64,000 nt of DNA from Geomonas sp. RF6. Its GTDB lineage: Bacteria > Desulfobacterota > Desulfuromonadia > Geobacterales > Geobacteraceae. Made by a program: the position numbers and the translations under genes. Numbering within the stretch: position 1 is the stretch's first letter; each line of letters opens with the position of its first letter. The stretch lies in the NCBI RefSeq assembly GCF_021044625.1, contig NZ_CP087999.1, positions 2,677,001-2,741,000 on the forward strand. The letters are read 5' to 3'. The notes beneath the pieces were generated by a model that was not told the DNA's origin, ran no database searches, and saw only the letters and a list, made by a program, of their open reading frames with translations. Shown in pieces: positions 1 through 7,540 of the stretch.

Positions 1-1
1 C

Positions 2-922
2 GCCATCTCCGAGGCGGTGCGCGGCGACGCGGAAATGGGGAAAGAGGCGGTCGACGCGGCAATCGCCGGTATGCAGGCGATCAAGAGCGCCTCCCACATC
101 ACCGCTGAGGTCATCAGCAACCTTTCCCAGCGCACCGGCGACATCGGCGCGATGCTCTCCGTCATCGATGACGTGGCGGGGCAGACGAACCTTCTCGCCC
201 TCAACGCGGCGATCATCGCGGCGCAGGCCGGCGAGCACGGCAAGGGATTCGCGGTCGTCGCCGACGAGATAAAGCAGCTCGCCGAGCGCACCAGCCGCTC
301 CACCAGGGAGATCGCCGAGGTCATCAAGGGGGTTCAGGAGGAGACGCGCCGCGCGGTGCAGGCGATAGGGCAGGCGGAGCGCAGCATCAACGAAGGGGAG
401 TCGCTCTCGCAGAAATCGGGGGAGGCGCTGGTAAAGATCGTCTCCGGCGTGCAGATGGCGACGGCCCAGGTGGAAAGCATCGCACGGGCTACCATGGAGC
501 AGGCGAAGGGGAGCCAGATGATTCGCGAGGCGATGGCGCAGGTCGCGGAGATGGTGCGGCAGATAGCGTCGGCCACCAGCGAGCAGGGGAAGGGGAGCGC
601 CTTCATCATGGCCGAGGTGGAGAAGATGAATACCCTCACGATGCAGCTGAAGAATTCGACGCGGGAGCAGAGTCACACCGGCCACTTCATCGCCAAATCG
701 ACCGAGAACATCACCGAGATGATTCAGGCGATCAAGCAGGCGTGCGACGAGCAGAGCCGCGGCAGCGACATGATTCTCCCCGCGGTGGAGAACATCACCA
801 CCGCCACGGAAAGCAACCTGGACGGCGTCATCGTCCTCGTGGACAGCCTGGGGAACCTCGCCGGCCAGATCGACATGCTGCGTGAGGAGATCGGCCGCTT
901 CAGCATCGCCTCGGCCCGCTAA
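2..922 (+). CDS. Methyl-accepting chemotaxis protein, C-terminal part (5' end outside window)
   Basis: Cytoplasmic signalling domain of a chemoreceptor, which controls CheA kinase through CheW. The reading frame is already open at base 2, so the sensor and HAMP parts lie upstream of the window. The hairpin tip is recognisable by [10 protein letters not shown] followed by [18 protein letters not shown], flanked by long alpha-helical heptad sequence on both sides. At the tip the usual AAxEAARAGE pattern reads [10 protein letters not shown], so the conserved Glu and Arg are replaced by Ile and Gln. No C-terminal CheR-tethering pentapeptide is visible; the protein ends in SIASAR. The next gene, a CO-sensor type regulator, starts 34 bases downstream on the same strand. 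The family call is firm; the ligand is unknown. Confidence 0.93.
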   Translation, partial: AISEAVRGDAEMGKEAVDAAIAGMQAIKSASHITAEVISNLSQRTGDIGAMLSVIDDVAGQTNLLALNAAIIAAQAGEHGKGFAVVADEIKQLAERTSRSTREIAEVIKGVQEETRRAVQAIGQAERSINEGESLSQKSGEALVKIVSGVQMATAQVESIARATMEQAKGSQMIREAMAQVAEMVRQIASATSEQGKGSAFIMAEVEKMNTLTMQLKNSTREQSHTGHFIAKSTENITEMIQAIKQACDEQSRGSDMILPAVENITTATESNLDGVIVLVDSLGNLAGQIDMLREEIGRFSIASAR

Positions 923-955
923 GGGCGTAGCGCAGCACCAGGCAAAGGGAAGCTC

Positions 956-1594
956 ATGCACGGAAAGATGCACCAGTCGCCGGACCTCGCCGAGTTCACC
1001 AAGGAGTTCAAGCCGAGGCGCCTCCCCCGCAAGACGATCATCTTCTCTCCCACCGACGAAATAGACGTCGTCTTCATGGTGAAGAAGGGGCGGCTGCGGG
1101 TGTACCTCGCCTTTGAGGACAAGGAATTCACCCTCGCCTTCCTGGAGCCCGGCGATTTCTTCAGCACGCACACGCGGGCTTTTGTGCAGTCGCTGGAGGA
1201 TACCGAGATCCTCGAGGTGAGCACTGCGCGCTTCCAGCAGAAAGCCACAGAAATTCCCGCCATTTCCCTCGGGATGATGAGGATTCTCGGATCCCTCTTC
1301 CGCAGTTCCATCTCCATCATAGAGGGGCTCGCCTTCAAGGACGTGCACCTGCGTCTGGTGGACTTCCTGGTGGAGTCCGCCGTGCAGCGCGGCCAGGCGG
1401 TCGAGGGTGGGATCCTGGTGGAACTCGGCCTCTCCACCGAAGACATCGCGCTTCTCGTCGGATCGACGAGGCAGACGATCTCCACCTTCCTGAACGGACT
1501 CATCAAGCGCGGCATCATCGAAAAGAAGGACCGTCGCACCCTCATCATCCGCGACCTCGAGGCGCTGAGGACGTGGAAGGATTCCGAGAAGTAG
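956..1594 (+). CDS. cooA: CooA-type CO-sensing transcriptional activator (CRP/FNR family)
   Basis: Predicted haem-containing activator that binds DNA when CO occupies the haem. The 212 residues have the CRP layout: cyclic-nucleotide-like effector domain (about 15-115), dimerisation helix (about 105-140) and winged helix-turn-helix (about 160-188, with STEDIALLVGSTRQTIS). In the loop where Rhodospirillum rubrum CooA carries its haem ligand His77 in FCMH, this protein has FSTH with His72, which supports CooA over a generic CRP. The redox-switch Cys75 of R. rubrum is Ser here. R. rubrum CooA uses the N-terminal Pro2 as second ligand; here the start is MHGKMHQ, so the second ligand would differ. 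The ATG has AAAGGGA about 6 bases upstream. A CooA-like operator lies 275 bases after the stop, just before the CO genes. Confidence 0.85.
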   Translation: MHGKMHQSPDLAEFTKEFKPRRLPRKTIIFSPTDEIDVVFMVKKGRLRVYLAFEDKEFTLAFLEPGDFFSTHTRAFVQSLEDTEILEVSTARFQQKATEIPAISLGMMRILGSLFRSSISIIEGLAFKDVHLRLVDFLVESAVQRGQAVEGGILVELGLSTEDIALLVGSTRQTISTFLNGLIKRGIIEKKDRRTLIIRDLEALRTWKDSEK

Positions 1595-1614
1595 CAAAAG
1601 GACGCTCGCAAAGG

Positions 1615-1752
1615 CTCATCCGAGAGTTCCGGGGAAGCCGTAACATGTTCCAATGAAGGGCCGCAGGGGGCCTCGCGTCCCCCCCTTCGCAAAGGGGGGA
1701 ACGTTAGTTCTCCTGCAGTGCTTCGTGGCAATGTACCCACGCTCCCCCAGGC
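1615..1752. repeat. Dispersed intergenic repeat, family C copy 1
   Basis: Fills much of the 382-base gap between cooA and the CO operon. It holds the palindrome CCCCCCTTCGCAAAGGGGGG followed by AACGTT, TGCAGTGCTTCGTGGCAATG and CCACGCTCCCCC. The same blocks in the same order recur near 55,690-55,770, and an inverted or rearranged version lies near 55,250. Its strong stem could end cooA transcription. No transposase is nearby, so this is a non-autonomous or REP-like repeat. The rest of the gap (1753-1976) holds the CO operon promoter and no gene. Confidence 0.75.
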
Positions 1753-1869
1753 TGCTTTTTTCTCTATCGGAAAAGATTCCTCTCCCCGCTTCCGCTCCCG
1801 GGACCAATGGCGAAAACCAGCTTGTCCTGTTTTAATGTAAACACTAAGTCACCGTCTTTTTTGCGAAAC

Positions 1870-1913
1870 TGTCGGTGACCTGACAGATCTTCCCTCCTCT
1901 TTTCTCCTATAGT
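1870..1913 (+). promoter_or_regulatory. CooA-type operator and promoter of the CO operon
   Basis: TGTCG-N6-TGACA (1870-1885) matches the five-base half-sites and six-base spacer known for R. rubrum CooA sites. A good -10 element, TATAGT, lies at 1908-1913, which puts transcription start near 1920 and the operator centre about 42 bases upstream. This is the position of a class II activator covering the -35 region. No good -35 hexamer is present, as expected for an activator-dependent promoter. The operator and -10 are read directly; the binding protein is inferred from the adjacent cooA. Confidence 0.75.
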
Positions 1914-1976
1914 CGTCCTGCATCCCACACCCCACACTACGCTGCTTCACGCAATTAGTTGCACATTGGAGTCTCC

Positions 1977-2888
1977 ATGACAGCGGAGCGACAGGAAGCA
2001 AACCACCCTCTGAGGCTGCTGCGCATAAACGCAGGCTCGTGCAACGGCTGTGACGTCGAACTCACCGCCACCGCCTGCCTCTCCCGTTTTTCCTTCGAAC
2101 GCGCAGGCTTCGTCCTCACCGAAGATCCCGCCGAGGCCCAGATCGTCCTCATTACCGGTCCGCTGACTGTCCGGGTGAAGGAACAGGTTCTTCAGCTTTA
2201 TGCCGAGGTCCCGGAGCCGCACGTCACCGTCGCCGTCGGCGTCTGCCCCGCTTCAGGGGGCGTCTTCCGCGACAGCTACGCGATCGCGGGCCCCGTCGAG
2301 CGCTACCTCCCCGTCGAGGTCAATGTGCCGGGCTGCCCTCCGCGCCCCCAGGCGATCATGGAGGGGATGCAGGGAGCGGCCGCGCTCTGGCGCCAGAAAA
2401 CAGGTCTCCCCTCCTTCTCCCCCGCTGCCGCCGAGGACGCCCCCGCAGCGCCTGCGCCGGAGGGGCCCGGCGTCGCCGTTCGCGGCAAGCTCTCCTACGA
2501 CCCAGCCGCCTGTGCCGCGTGCCGCATGTGCGAGCACGTCTGCGCCGGAGGGGCGATCACCTTCACCGAGGACGGCGACGGCGTGCACTTTTCCCTGCAG
2601 CACAATGCCTGCGCCTTTTGCGGCTTGTGCACGCACTACTGCAAGACCGGCGCGCTGAAGCAGACCGGAAACTGGCACACGGCGCACTCCCGGGAGGAGA
2701 AGGCGGATTTCGTGGAGAGCGCCTCCATCCCGTACCGCCCCTGCGCGGTTTGCGGTGAGCCGATCCTCCCGGTGCCGACTGACCTGATCCGGCTCGCCTT
2801 CCGCGGCGTGAACCGGGACCTGGTCCGCCTGCAGAACCTCTGCCCCGAGTGCCGACAGGCGGAGACGCTTCTAGGAGTCAGACGATGA
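1977..2888 (+). CDS. Fusion of hydrogenase small subunit (CooL/NuoB-like) with a two-cluster ferredoxin domain
   Basis: Electron-transfer subunit of a group 4 [NiFe] hydrogenase, 303 residues. Residues about 10-140 are NuoB/CooL-like, with proximal [4Fe-4S] ligands Cys22, Cys25 (SCNGC), Cys90 (GVCPASGG) and Cys120 (GCPPRP). After an Ala/Pro-rich linker (about 146-168) comes a ferredoxin domain with two CxxCxxCxxxC motifs (Cys179-189 and Cys212-222), equivalent to the separate CooX protein of R. rubrum. The tail has a further CxxC...CxxC set (Cys256, 259, 289, 292), like the C-terminal ribbon of HycF-type subunits. The ATG at 1977 is preferred over TTG at 1959 because GGAG sits 5 bases upstream. 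Its stop overlaps the next start by four bases (ATGA). Confidence 0.87.
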   Translation: MTAERQEANHPLRLLRINAGSCNGCDVELTATACLSRFSFERAGFVLTEDPAEAQIVLITGPLTVRVKEQVLQLYAEVPEPHVTVAVGVCPASGGVFRDSYAIAGPVERYLPVEVNVPGCPPRPQAIMEGMQGAAALWRQKTGLPSFSPAAAEDAPAAPAPEGPGVAVRGKLSYDPAACAACRMCEHVCAGGAITFTEDGDGVHFSLQHNACAFCGLCTHYCKTGALKQTGNWHTAHSREEKADFVESASIPYRPCAVCGEPILPVPTDLIRLAFRGVNRDLVRLQNLCPECRQAETLLGVRR

Positions 2889-3418
2889 ACGAATTTCAGG
2901 AAAAGGTAGCGGCGCGGCTTCGGTCGAGCGCCGGCAAGGAGGTGGAGATTTCCTGGCGCGCCTCCGGCAAAGGAGTGCAGACCGGCTGGTGCACGGTCGC
3001 CGCCGCAGATCTCTTCCCCGTCGCTCAGGGGGTGCAGGAGCTCGACGGCAGGCTCTCCGCAATCACCGGGTATCTCTGCGCGGGAAAAGCTGACGAGGGT
3101 GCCCGCCAACTCGCCTACCACTTCGACCTCGACGGCGCCACCCTCACCGTCACTGTCCCCCTGCCGCTGCACGGTGCCACCGTTCCATCCCTCACCCCGA
3201 TCTTTCGCAGCGCCGACTGGAACGAGCGGGAGCTCATGGAGCTCTACGAGGTCGAGGTCGCAGGTCACCCCGACCCGCGCCGCCTCTTTTTGGACGAGTC
3301 GCTGGAGCCTGCCGCGCTGGAGCGGCTGATCCCCTACTCCTCCTTTATCAATGCGGCGAGCCCGAAGACCCTCTTTGAGAAGGTCCTCCTCGATCAGGGA
3401 AAGGAGGGGGCACGATGA
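2885..3418 (+). CDS. cooU: Hydrogenase 30-kDa-like subunit (CooU/NuoC type)
   Basis: Structural partner of the large subunit in complex I-like hydrogenases. The 177-residue protein is short and shows the NuoC signature near its C-terminal half: DWNERELMELYEV followed by GHPDPRRLFLDE. The upstream part is a poorly conserved mixed alpha/beta region, as usual in this family. The gene overlaps both neighbours by four bases (ATGA junctions), so the three hydrogenase genes are probably translationally coupled. In R. rubrum the same order L-X-U-H is found, here with L and X fused. Confidence 0.85.
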   Translation: MNEFQEKVAARLRSSAGKEVEISWRASGKGVQTGWCTVAAADLFPVAQGVQELDGRLSAITGYLCAGKADEGARQLAYHFDLDGATLTVTVPLPLHGATVPSLTPIFRSADWNERELMELYEVEVAGHPDPRRLFLDESLEPAALERLIPYSSFINAASPKTLFEKVLLDQGKEGAR

Positions 3419-4497
3419 CGGCTTCCATCATTACCCTCGACTCCCGCCAGCTCCAGCTCGAAGAGCCGATGTACTTCAACCTCGAGATGGACGGTGACAG
3501 GGTCGCCACGGTGGACGTGGTGGCGGGGCAGAGCCACCGCGGACTGGAGACGCTCGTCCTCAAGCGCAACTTCTACCAGAACATCACGCTCCTTGAGCGC
3601 CTCTGCTCGCTCTGCTCCAACAGCCACCCCTCCACCTTCTGCATGGCCCTGGAGGAGATCGCGGGTATCGCGATCCCCGAGCGAGCGGAGTACCTGCGCG
3701 TCATCGCCGACGAGATCAAGCGGATCGCCTCGCACCTCTTCAACTGCGCACTCCTTGCCCACATCGCGGGGCGCGACGCCCTCTTCAAGGAGATCATGGA
3801 GCTGCGCGAGATCATGCAGGACACCAAGGAGGCGATCTACGGCAACCGCATGGACCTCGCGGCGAACTGCCTCGGCGGCGTGCGCTACGATCCCTCCCCC
3901 GAAGCCCTCTCCTACCTGAAGGGGCAGATGGAAAAGATGAAGCAGCCGCTGGAAACGCTTCTCTCCCTCTTCGGCTCGGACGCCGGGCTGCGCGCCCGGA
4001 TGGAAGGGGTGGGGGTCCTCTCCCCGGAGCAGGCGAAGGCGTGCGGCGTGGTGGGGCCGGTGGCGCGCGCCTGCGGCATCGGGTACGACACGCGGCGCAA
4101 GAGCCCCTACTTCGCCTACCCCGATCTCCCCTTCGAGGTCGTTGTGGAGGAGGGGGGGGATGTGCGGGCCCGGGCCCTGGTGAGGCTGCGGGAAGCGCGG
4201 GAGTCGGTGGGGATCATCGAGCGGTGCGTGGAGAGGATGCCGGGCGGCCCGGTAGCGCCGGAGGTTCTGCCGGAGGTCCCGGCAGGGGAGGCGATCGCGA
4301 AATCGGAGGCGCCGCGCGGGGAGCTTCTGTACTACCTCGTGACGGACGGCTCCCAGCTCCCGGTGCGCCTGAAGTGGCGGGTGCCGAGCTTCATGAACTG
4401 GGATGCCCTCGGTTTCATGCTCAGGGGGGAGCGGCTCGCCGATATCCCTCTCATCGTTAACAGCATCGATCCGTGCATCTCCTGCACGGACCGCTGA
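3415..4497 (+). CDS. cooH: [NiFe] hydrogenase large subunit (CooH/NuoD type)
   Basis: Catalytic subunit reducing protons to H2, or the reverse, at a [NiFe] centre; 360 residues. Both nickel-binding motifs are intact: RLCSLCSNSH (Cys64, Cys67, His71) and DPCISC (Cys354, Cys357) at the very end. Intact motifs separate it from NuoD of complex I, where these Cys are lost. The protein stops three residues after the last Cys (TDR), so there is no C-terminal extension to be removed by a maturation protease, and no such protease gene is nearby. The gene is coupled to cooU by a four-base overlap; hypA follows after 10 bases. Membrane subunits of the CooM/CooK type are absent from the window. Confidence 0.9.
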   Translation: MTASIITLDSRQLQLEEPMYFNLEMDGDRVATVDVVAGQSHRGLETLVLKRNFYQNITLLERLCSLCSNSHPSTFCMALEEIAGIAIPERAEYLRVIADEIKRIASHLFNCALLAHIAGRDALFKEIMELREIMQDTKEAIYGNRMDLAANCLGGVRYDPSPEALSYLKGQMEKMKQPLETLLSLFGSDAGLRARMEGVGVLSPEQAKACGVVGPVARACGIGYDTRRKSPYFAYPDLPFEVVVEEGGDVRARALVRLREARESVGIIERCVERMPGGPVAPEVLPEVPAGEAIAKSEAPRGELLYYLVTDGSQLPVRLKWRVPSFMNWDALGFMLRGERLADIPLIVNSIDPCISCTDR

Positions 4498-4507
4498 CGG
4501 AGGGCGC

Positions 4508-4858
4508 ATGCACGAGATGTCGCTGGTGGCAAGCCTGATGGAGCTGATCGAAGACACCGTGCAACGCCACGACGTACAGCGCGTGGGACGGGTCTTTCTG
4601 AAGGCGGGGAGAATGGCCGCGGTGGAGCCGATGACGCTGCGCGCCTGCTTCGAGGCGCTCTCGGAGGGGACGGCGGCACAGGGGGCGGATCTCGTCATCG
4701 AAGAGGTGCCGGTGAGTTGCTCCTGCCGGGAGTGCACGAAGATCTACCGGGTGGAGAGGTACGACTTCCGCTGCCCGGTGTGCGGCAGCGGCGATACGGA
4801 GCTCCTGACCGGAAGGGAGCTGAGGCTTGACAGGCTGGAAGCTCTCTCGGCAGCGTGA
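4508..4858 (+). CDS. hypA: Hydrogenase nickel incorporation protein HypA
   Basis: Nickel metallochaperone that delivers Ni to the hydrogenase large subunit with HypB. The 116-residue length is typical. The N-terminal MHEMS contains His2, the family nickel ligand. The zinc-binding site is the pair CRECxxx...CPVCGS (Cys73, Cys76, Cys89, Cys92), with an extra Cys71. The ORF stays open upstream, but the MHE start is diagnostic. It sits directly behind cooH, so it most likely serves this hydrogenase. It is the only hyp gene in the window; HypB-F must be encoded elsewhere. Confidence 0.93.
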   Translation: MHEMSLVASLMELIEDTVQRHDVQRVGRVFLKAGRMAAVEPMTLRACFEALSEGTAAQGADLVIEEVPVSCSCRECTKIYRVERYDFRCPVCGSGDTELLTGRELRLDRLEALSAA

Positions 4859-4934
4859 GCGCCGATGGCACCGCGGGCGAGTCATCCGGAGCGGAGACAG
4901 AAAAGGGAGCAGTGAAATTGCAAAGGAGAGGTCA

Positions 4935-5513
4935 ATGAACCAGAAAATTCAGCAGCGGGAAAATGCCATCGTTTTCTGCGATGCGGAGAAGTGCCTCGGA
5001 TGCCACAGCTGTGAGCTGGCATGCGCGGTCGCCCACGGTGGCAAGGATCTGCACACCTCGGCGCTCTTGGGGATGACGCTGCGCCCCCGCACGAAGGTCG
5101 TCGCAGTCGCCGACATCATGATGCCGGTACAGTGCCGGCAATGCGAGGACGCGCCGTGCGCCTTCGCCTGCCCCAGCGGGTCGATCCGGCAGGAAGAAGG
5201 GCTGGTCACCATCCAGCAGCAGACGTGCATGGGGTGCAAGGCGTGCGTCATGGTCTGTCCCTTCGGCGCCATCAGCGTGAAGGGGAGCGGCGACGGTGGT
5301 CCTGCCCGCACCCGCACCAACCGCGGTGTCGCCCACAAATGTGACCTGTGCGCCGGCACCGGCAGGGAAACCCCCGCCTGCGTGGAGGGGTGCCCCAGGA
5401 AGGCGCTCAGCCTCATCGATCTCGAGGAATACCGCCAGACACTGCGCGAGGCCAGGGTGGCGGAGCTCGCTCAATCTCATAAATACCTCAAGAAAAGGAA
5501 GGAAACGCTATGA
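4935..5513 (+). CDS. cooF: CO dehydrogenase electron-transfer protein CooF (four [4Fe-4S] ferredoxin)
   Basis: Passes electrons from CooS to the hydrogenase or other acceptors. The 192 residues, close to R. rubrum CooF, carry four cysteine groups of the DmsB/CooF type: Cys20-30 (CLGCHSCELAC), Cys67-79 (CRQCxxxxC...C), Cys98-108 (CMGCKACVMVC) and Cys136-153 (CDLC...C...C). An additional Cys15 lies just before the first group. The start has an excellent AAGGAGAG ribosome binding site 4-5 bases upstream, although the frame is open further up. The stop overlaps the cooS start by four bases, giving tight CooF:CooS coupling. Confidence 0.92.
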   Translation: MNQKIQQRENAIVFCDAEKCLGCHSCELACAVAHGGKDLHTSALLGMTLRPRTKVVAVADIMMPVQCRQCEDAPCAFACPSGSIRQEEGLVTIQQQTCMGCKACVMVCPFGAISVKGSGDGGPARTRTNRGVAHKCDLCAGTGRETPACVEGCPRKALSLIDLEEYRQTLREARVAELAQSHKYLKKRKETL

Positions 5514-7417
5514 GCCTCAACAAATCGACCGATCCGTCCGCAGCCGAGCTTCTCCCCCTGGCGAAAAAACAGGGGATCGAAACGGTGTGGGACCGCTACA
5601 AGGCGATGCAGCCGCAATGCGGCTACGGCCAGCTTGGCGTCTGCTGCCGCATCTGCTGGAAAGGCCCCTGCAGGGTCGACCCCTTCGGCGACGGCCCGCA
5701 GCGCGGGATCTGCGGCGCCGATGCCGACACCATCGTGGCGCGCAACGTGATCCGCATGATCGCCGCCGGTGCCGCGGGACACTCGGAGCACGGCCGGCAC
5801 ATAACGATCGCCCTCCTCGGAGTCGCCGAGGGTAAGCTCCCCGCCTACCAGATCCGCGACGAGGCGAAGCTGCGCTCCATCGCTGCGAAGCTGAAGATCG
5901 AGACGGAAGGGAAGGAGATAGCCGAGATCGCGAAGGAAATCGCGCTCGTGACCCTCTTTGACTTCCAGAACCAGGACCACGACCAGTGCCTTACCTGGCT
6001 CTCCTCCACCCTCACGGAAAAGCGCCTGGAAAAACTCGGCGCGCTGCACGTACTGCCGCACAACATCGACGCTACCATCACCAACATCATGGGACGGACC
6101 CTGGTCGGCTGCGATGCGGATCCGGCAAACCTGATCCTCGGGGGGGTGAAAGGGGCGCTCGCCGACTACGATGGCATGTGCCTCGCCACCGAGCTCTCCG
6201 ACGCCCTTTTCGGGACGCCGCAGCCGGTGGTCACCACAGCGAACCTCGGCGTGCTCCGTGAGGACGCGGTGAACATCGCGGTGCACGGCCACAACCCGCT
6301 CCTGAGCGAAGTCGTCTGTGACGTCGCCGCCCTCATGAACGACGAGGCGATCAAGGCGGGGGCCCCGGGGGGGATCAACATCGTGGGGATCTGCTGCACC
6401 GGAAACGAGGTGATGGTGCGCCACGGCGTCCCGCTGGCCGCCAACTACCTCTCCCAGGAGCTTGCGCTGGTGACCGGCGCGGTCGATGCCATGGTCGTAG
6501 ACGTGCAGTGCATCATGCCGTCGGTGGCGGGAATTGCCTCCTGCTTCCACACCCAGGTCATCACCACGCTGGATGAGAACAAGATGCCGGGCGCGACGCA
6601 CATTCCGCTGCGCACCGAGACCGCGACGGAGAGCGCCCGGCAGATCGTGGACACGGCGATCCAGGCGTTCAAGCGGCGCAACCCGGCAAGGGTGCACATT
6701 CCGGACACGAAGACAACCGCCGTTGCCGGCTTCAGCACGGAGGCGATTGTCGGTGCGCTGAGCCTTGTCAACGCGGAGGACCCGCTGAAGCCCCTCATCG
6801 ACAACATCGTGAACGGCAACATCCAGGGGGTCGCCCTCTTCGCAGGTTGCAACAACCCGCAGGTGCCGCAGGACAGCGCCTTCGTCACCATCGCGAAGAA
6901 GCTCGCGGCGAACAACGTCCTTCTCCTCGCCACCGGGTGCGGCGCGGGGGCGCTTGCCAAGCACGGCCTGATGAACCAGGAGGCGACGGAGAAGTTTGCC
7001 GGTGAAGGGCTGAAAGCGGTCCTTACCGCCGTCGGCAACGCCGCCGGCCTGAACGGCCCTCTGCCGCTGGTGCTGCACATGGGCTCCTGCGTAGACAACA
7101 GCCGTGCGGTCGAGGTTGCGGTCGCCGTCGCCAACAAGCTGGGGGTCGATCTCGACGCCCTGCCGCTGGTGGCATCCGCCTCCGAGGCGATGAGCGAGAA
7201 GGCAGTGGCGATCGGCACCTGGAGCGTGGCGCTCGGCATCCCGACTCACCTCGGGACCATGCCGCAGGTAACCGGCTCCCCGGTGGTAACCGAGCTCCTC
7301 ACCGCGACCGCGAAGGATCTTTTCGGCGGGTACTTCCTCGTCGAGCTCGATCCGGAGGCAGCCGCCGACAAGCTGCTGCAGGTGATCCAGGGGCGGCGCA
7401 AGGCGCTGGGGATCTAG
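5510..7417 (+). CDS. cooS: Anaerobic Ni-Fe carbon monoxide dehydrogenase catalytic subunit
   Basis: Oxidises CO with water to CO2, two protons and two electrons. The 635 residues align almost without offset to Carboxydothermus CODH II. D-cluster Cys37 and Cys45 and B-cluster Cys46, Cys49, Cys54 and Cys68 are present. C-cluster ligands are His261 (VHGHNP), Cys295/296, Cys334, Cys447, Cys477 and Cys527, and the catalytic Lys564 is kept (SEAMSEKAVA). The proton-relay histidines around His91, His94 and His97 are also present. All metal ligands being intact indicates an active enzyme. It is a stand-alone CODH, not part of an acetyl-CoA synthase, since no ACS gene is nearby. Confidence 0.96.
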   Translation: MSLNKSTDPSAAELLPLAKKQGIETVWDRYKAMQPQCGYGQLGVCCRICWKGPCRVDPFGDGPQRGICGADADTIVARNVIRMIAAGAAGHSEHGRHITIALLGVAEGKLPAYQIRDEAKLRSIAAKLKIETEGKEIAEIAKEIALVTLFDFQNQDHDQCLTWLSSTLTEKRLEKLGALHVLPHNIDATITNIMGRTLVGCDADPANLILGGVKGALADYDGMCLATELSDALFGTPQPVVTTANLGVLREDAVNIAVHGHNPLLSEVVCDVAALMNDEAIKAGAPGGINIVGICCTGNEVMVRHGVPLAANYLSQELALVTGAVDAMVVDVQCIMPSVAGIASCFHTQVITTLDENKMPGATHIPLRTETATESARQIVDTAIQAFKRRNPARVHIPDTKTTAVAGFSTEAIVGALSLVNAEDPLKPLIDNIVNGNIQGVALFAGCNNPQVPQDSAFVTIAKKLAANNVLLLATGCGAGALAKHGLMNQEATEKFAGEGLKAVLTAVGNAAGLNGPLPLVLHMGSCVDNSRAVEVAVAVANKLGVDLDALPLVASASEAMSEKAVAIGTWSVALGIPTHLGTMPQVTGSPVVTELLTATAKDLFGGYFLVELDPEAAADKLLQVIQGRRKALGI

Positions 7418-7472
7418 GAACAGGATTTAGGAAACACCCTGAAGGACGCAGGAATCAGCAACAACCGGCCTC

Positions 7473-7521
7473 ACGTTCCCTCCCCTTCAAGGGGAGGGAC
7501 AGGGTGGGGATGGGGGCAATC
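7473..7521. repeat. CCTCCC/GGGAGG palindromic repeat, family A copy 1
   Basis: A short copy of the paired GC-rich palindrome family: CCCTCCCCTTCAAGGGGAGGG followed by ACAGGGTGGGGATGGGGG. It lies in the 123-base gap between cooS and cooC and interrupts an otherwise tightly packed operon. The stem could lower cooC expression or stabilise the upstream mRNA. Confidence 0.75.
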
Positions 7522-7540
7522 CCCAGGGAGAACAAGCACG

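Noticed and set aside
4859-4934. A second CooA operator before cooF
   Set aside because: No TGTCR-N6-YGACA-like dyad was found in the 76-base gap; cooF is probably read from the upstream promoter.
5477-7249. Long minus-strand ORF of 590 codons opposite cooS
   Set aside because: It mirrors cooS, has His/Arg/Asp-rich composition typical of the antisense frame of GC-rich genes, and shows no family motif.
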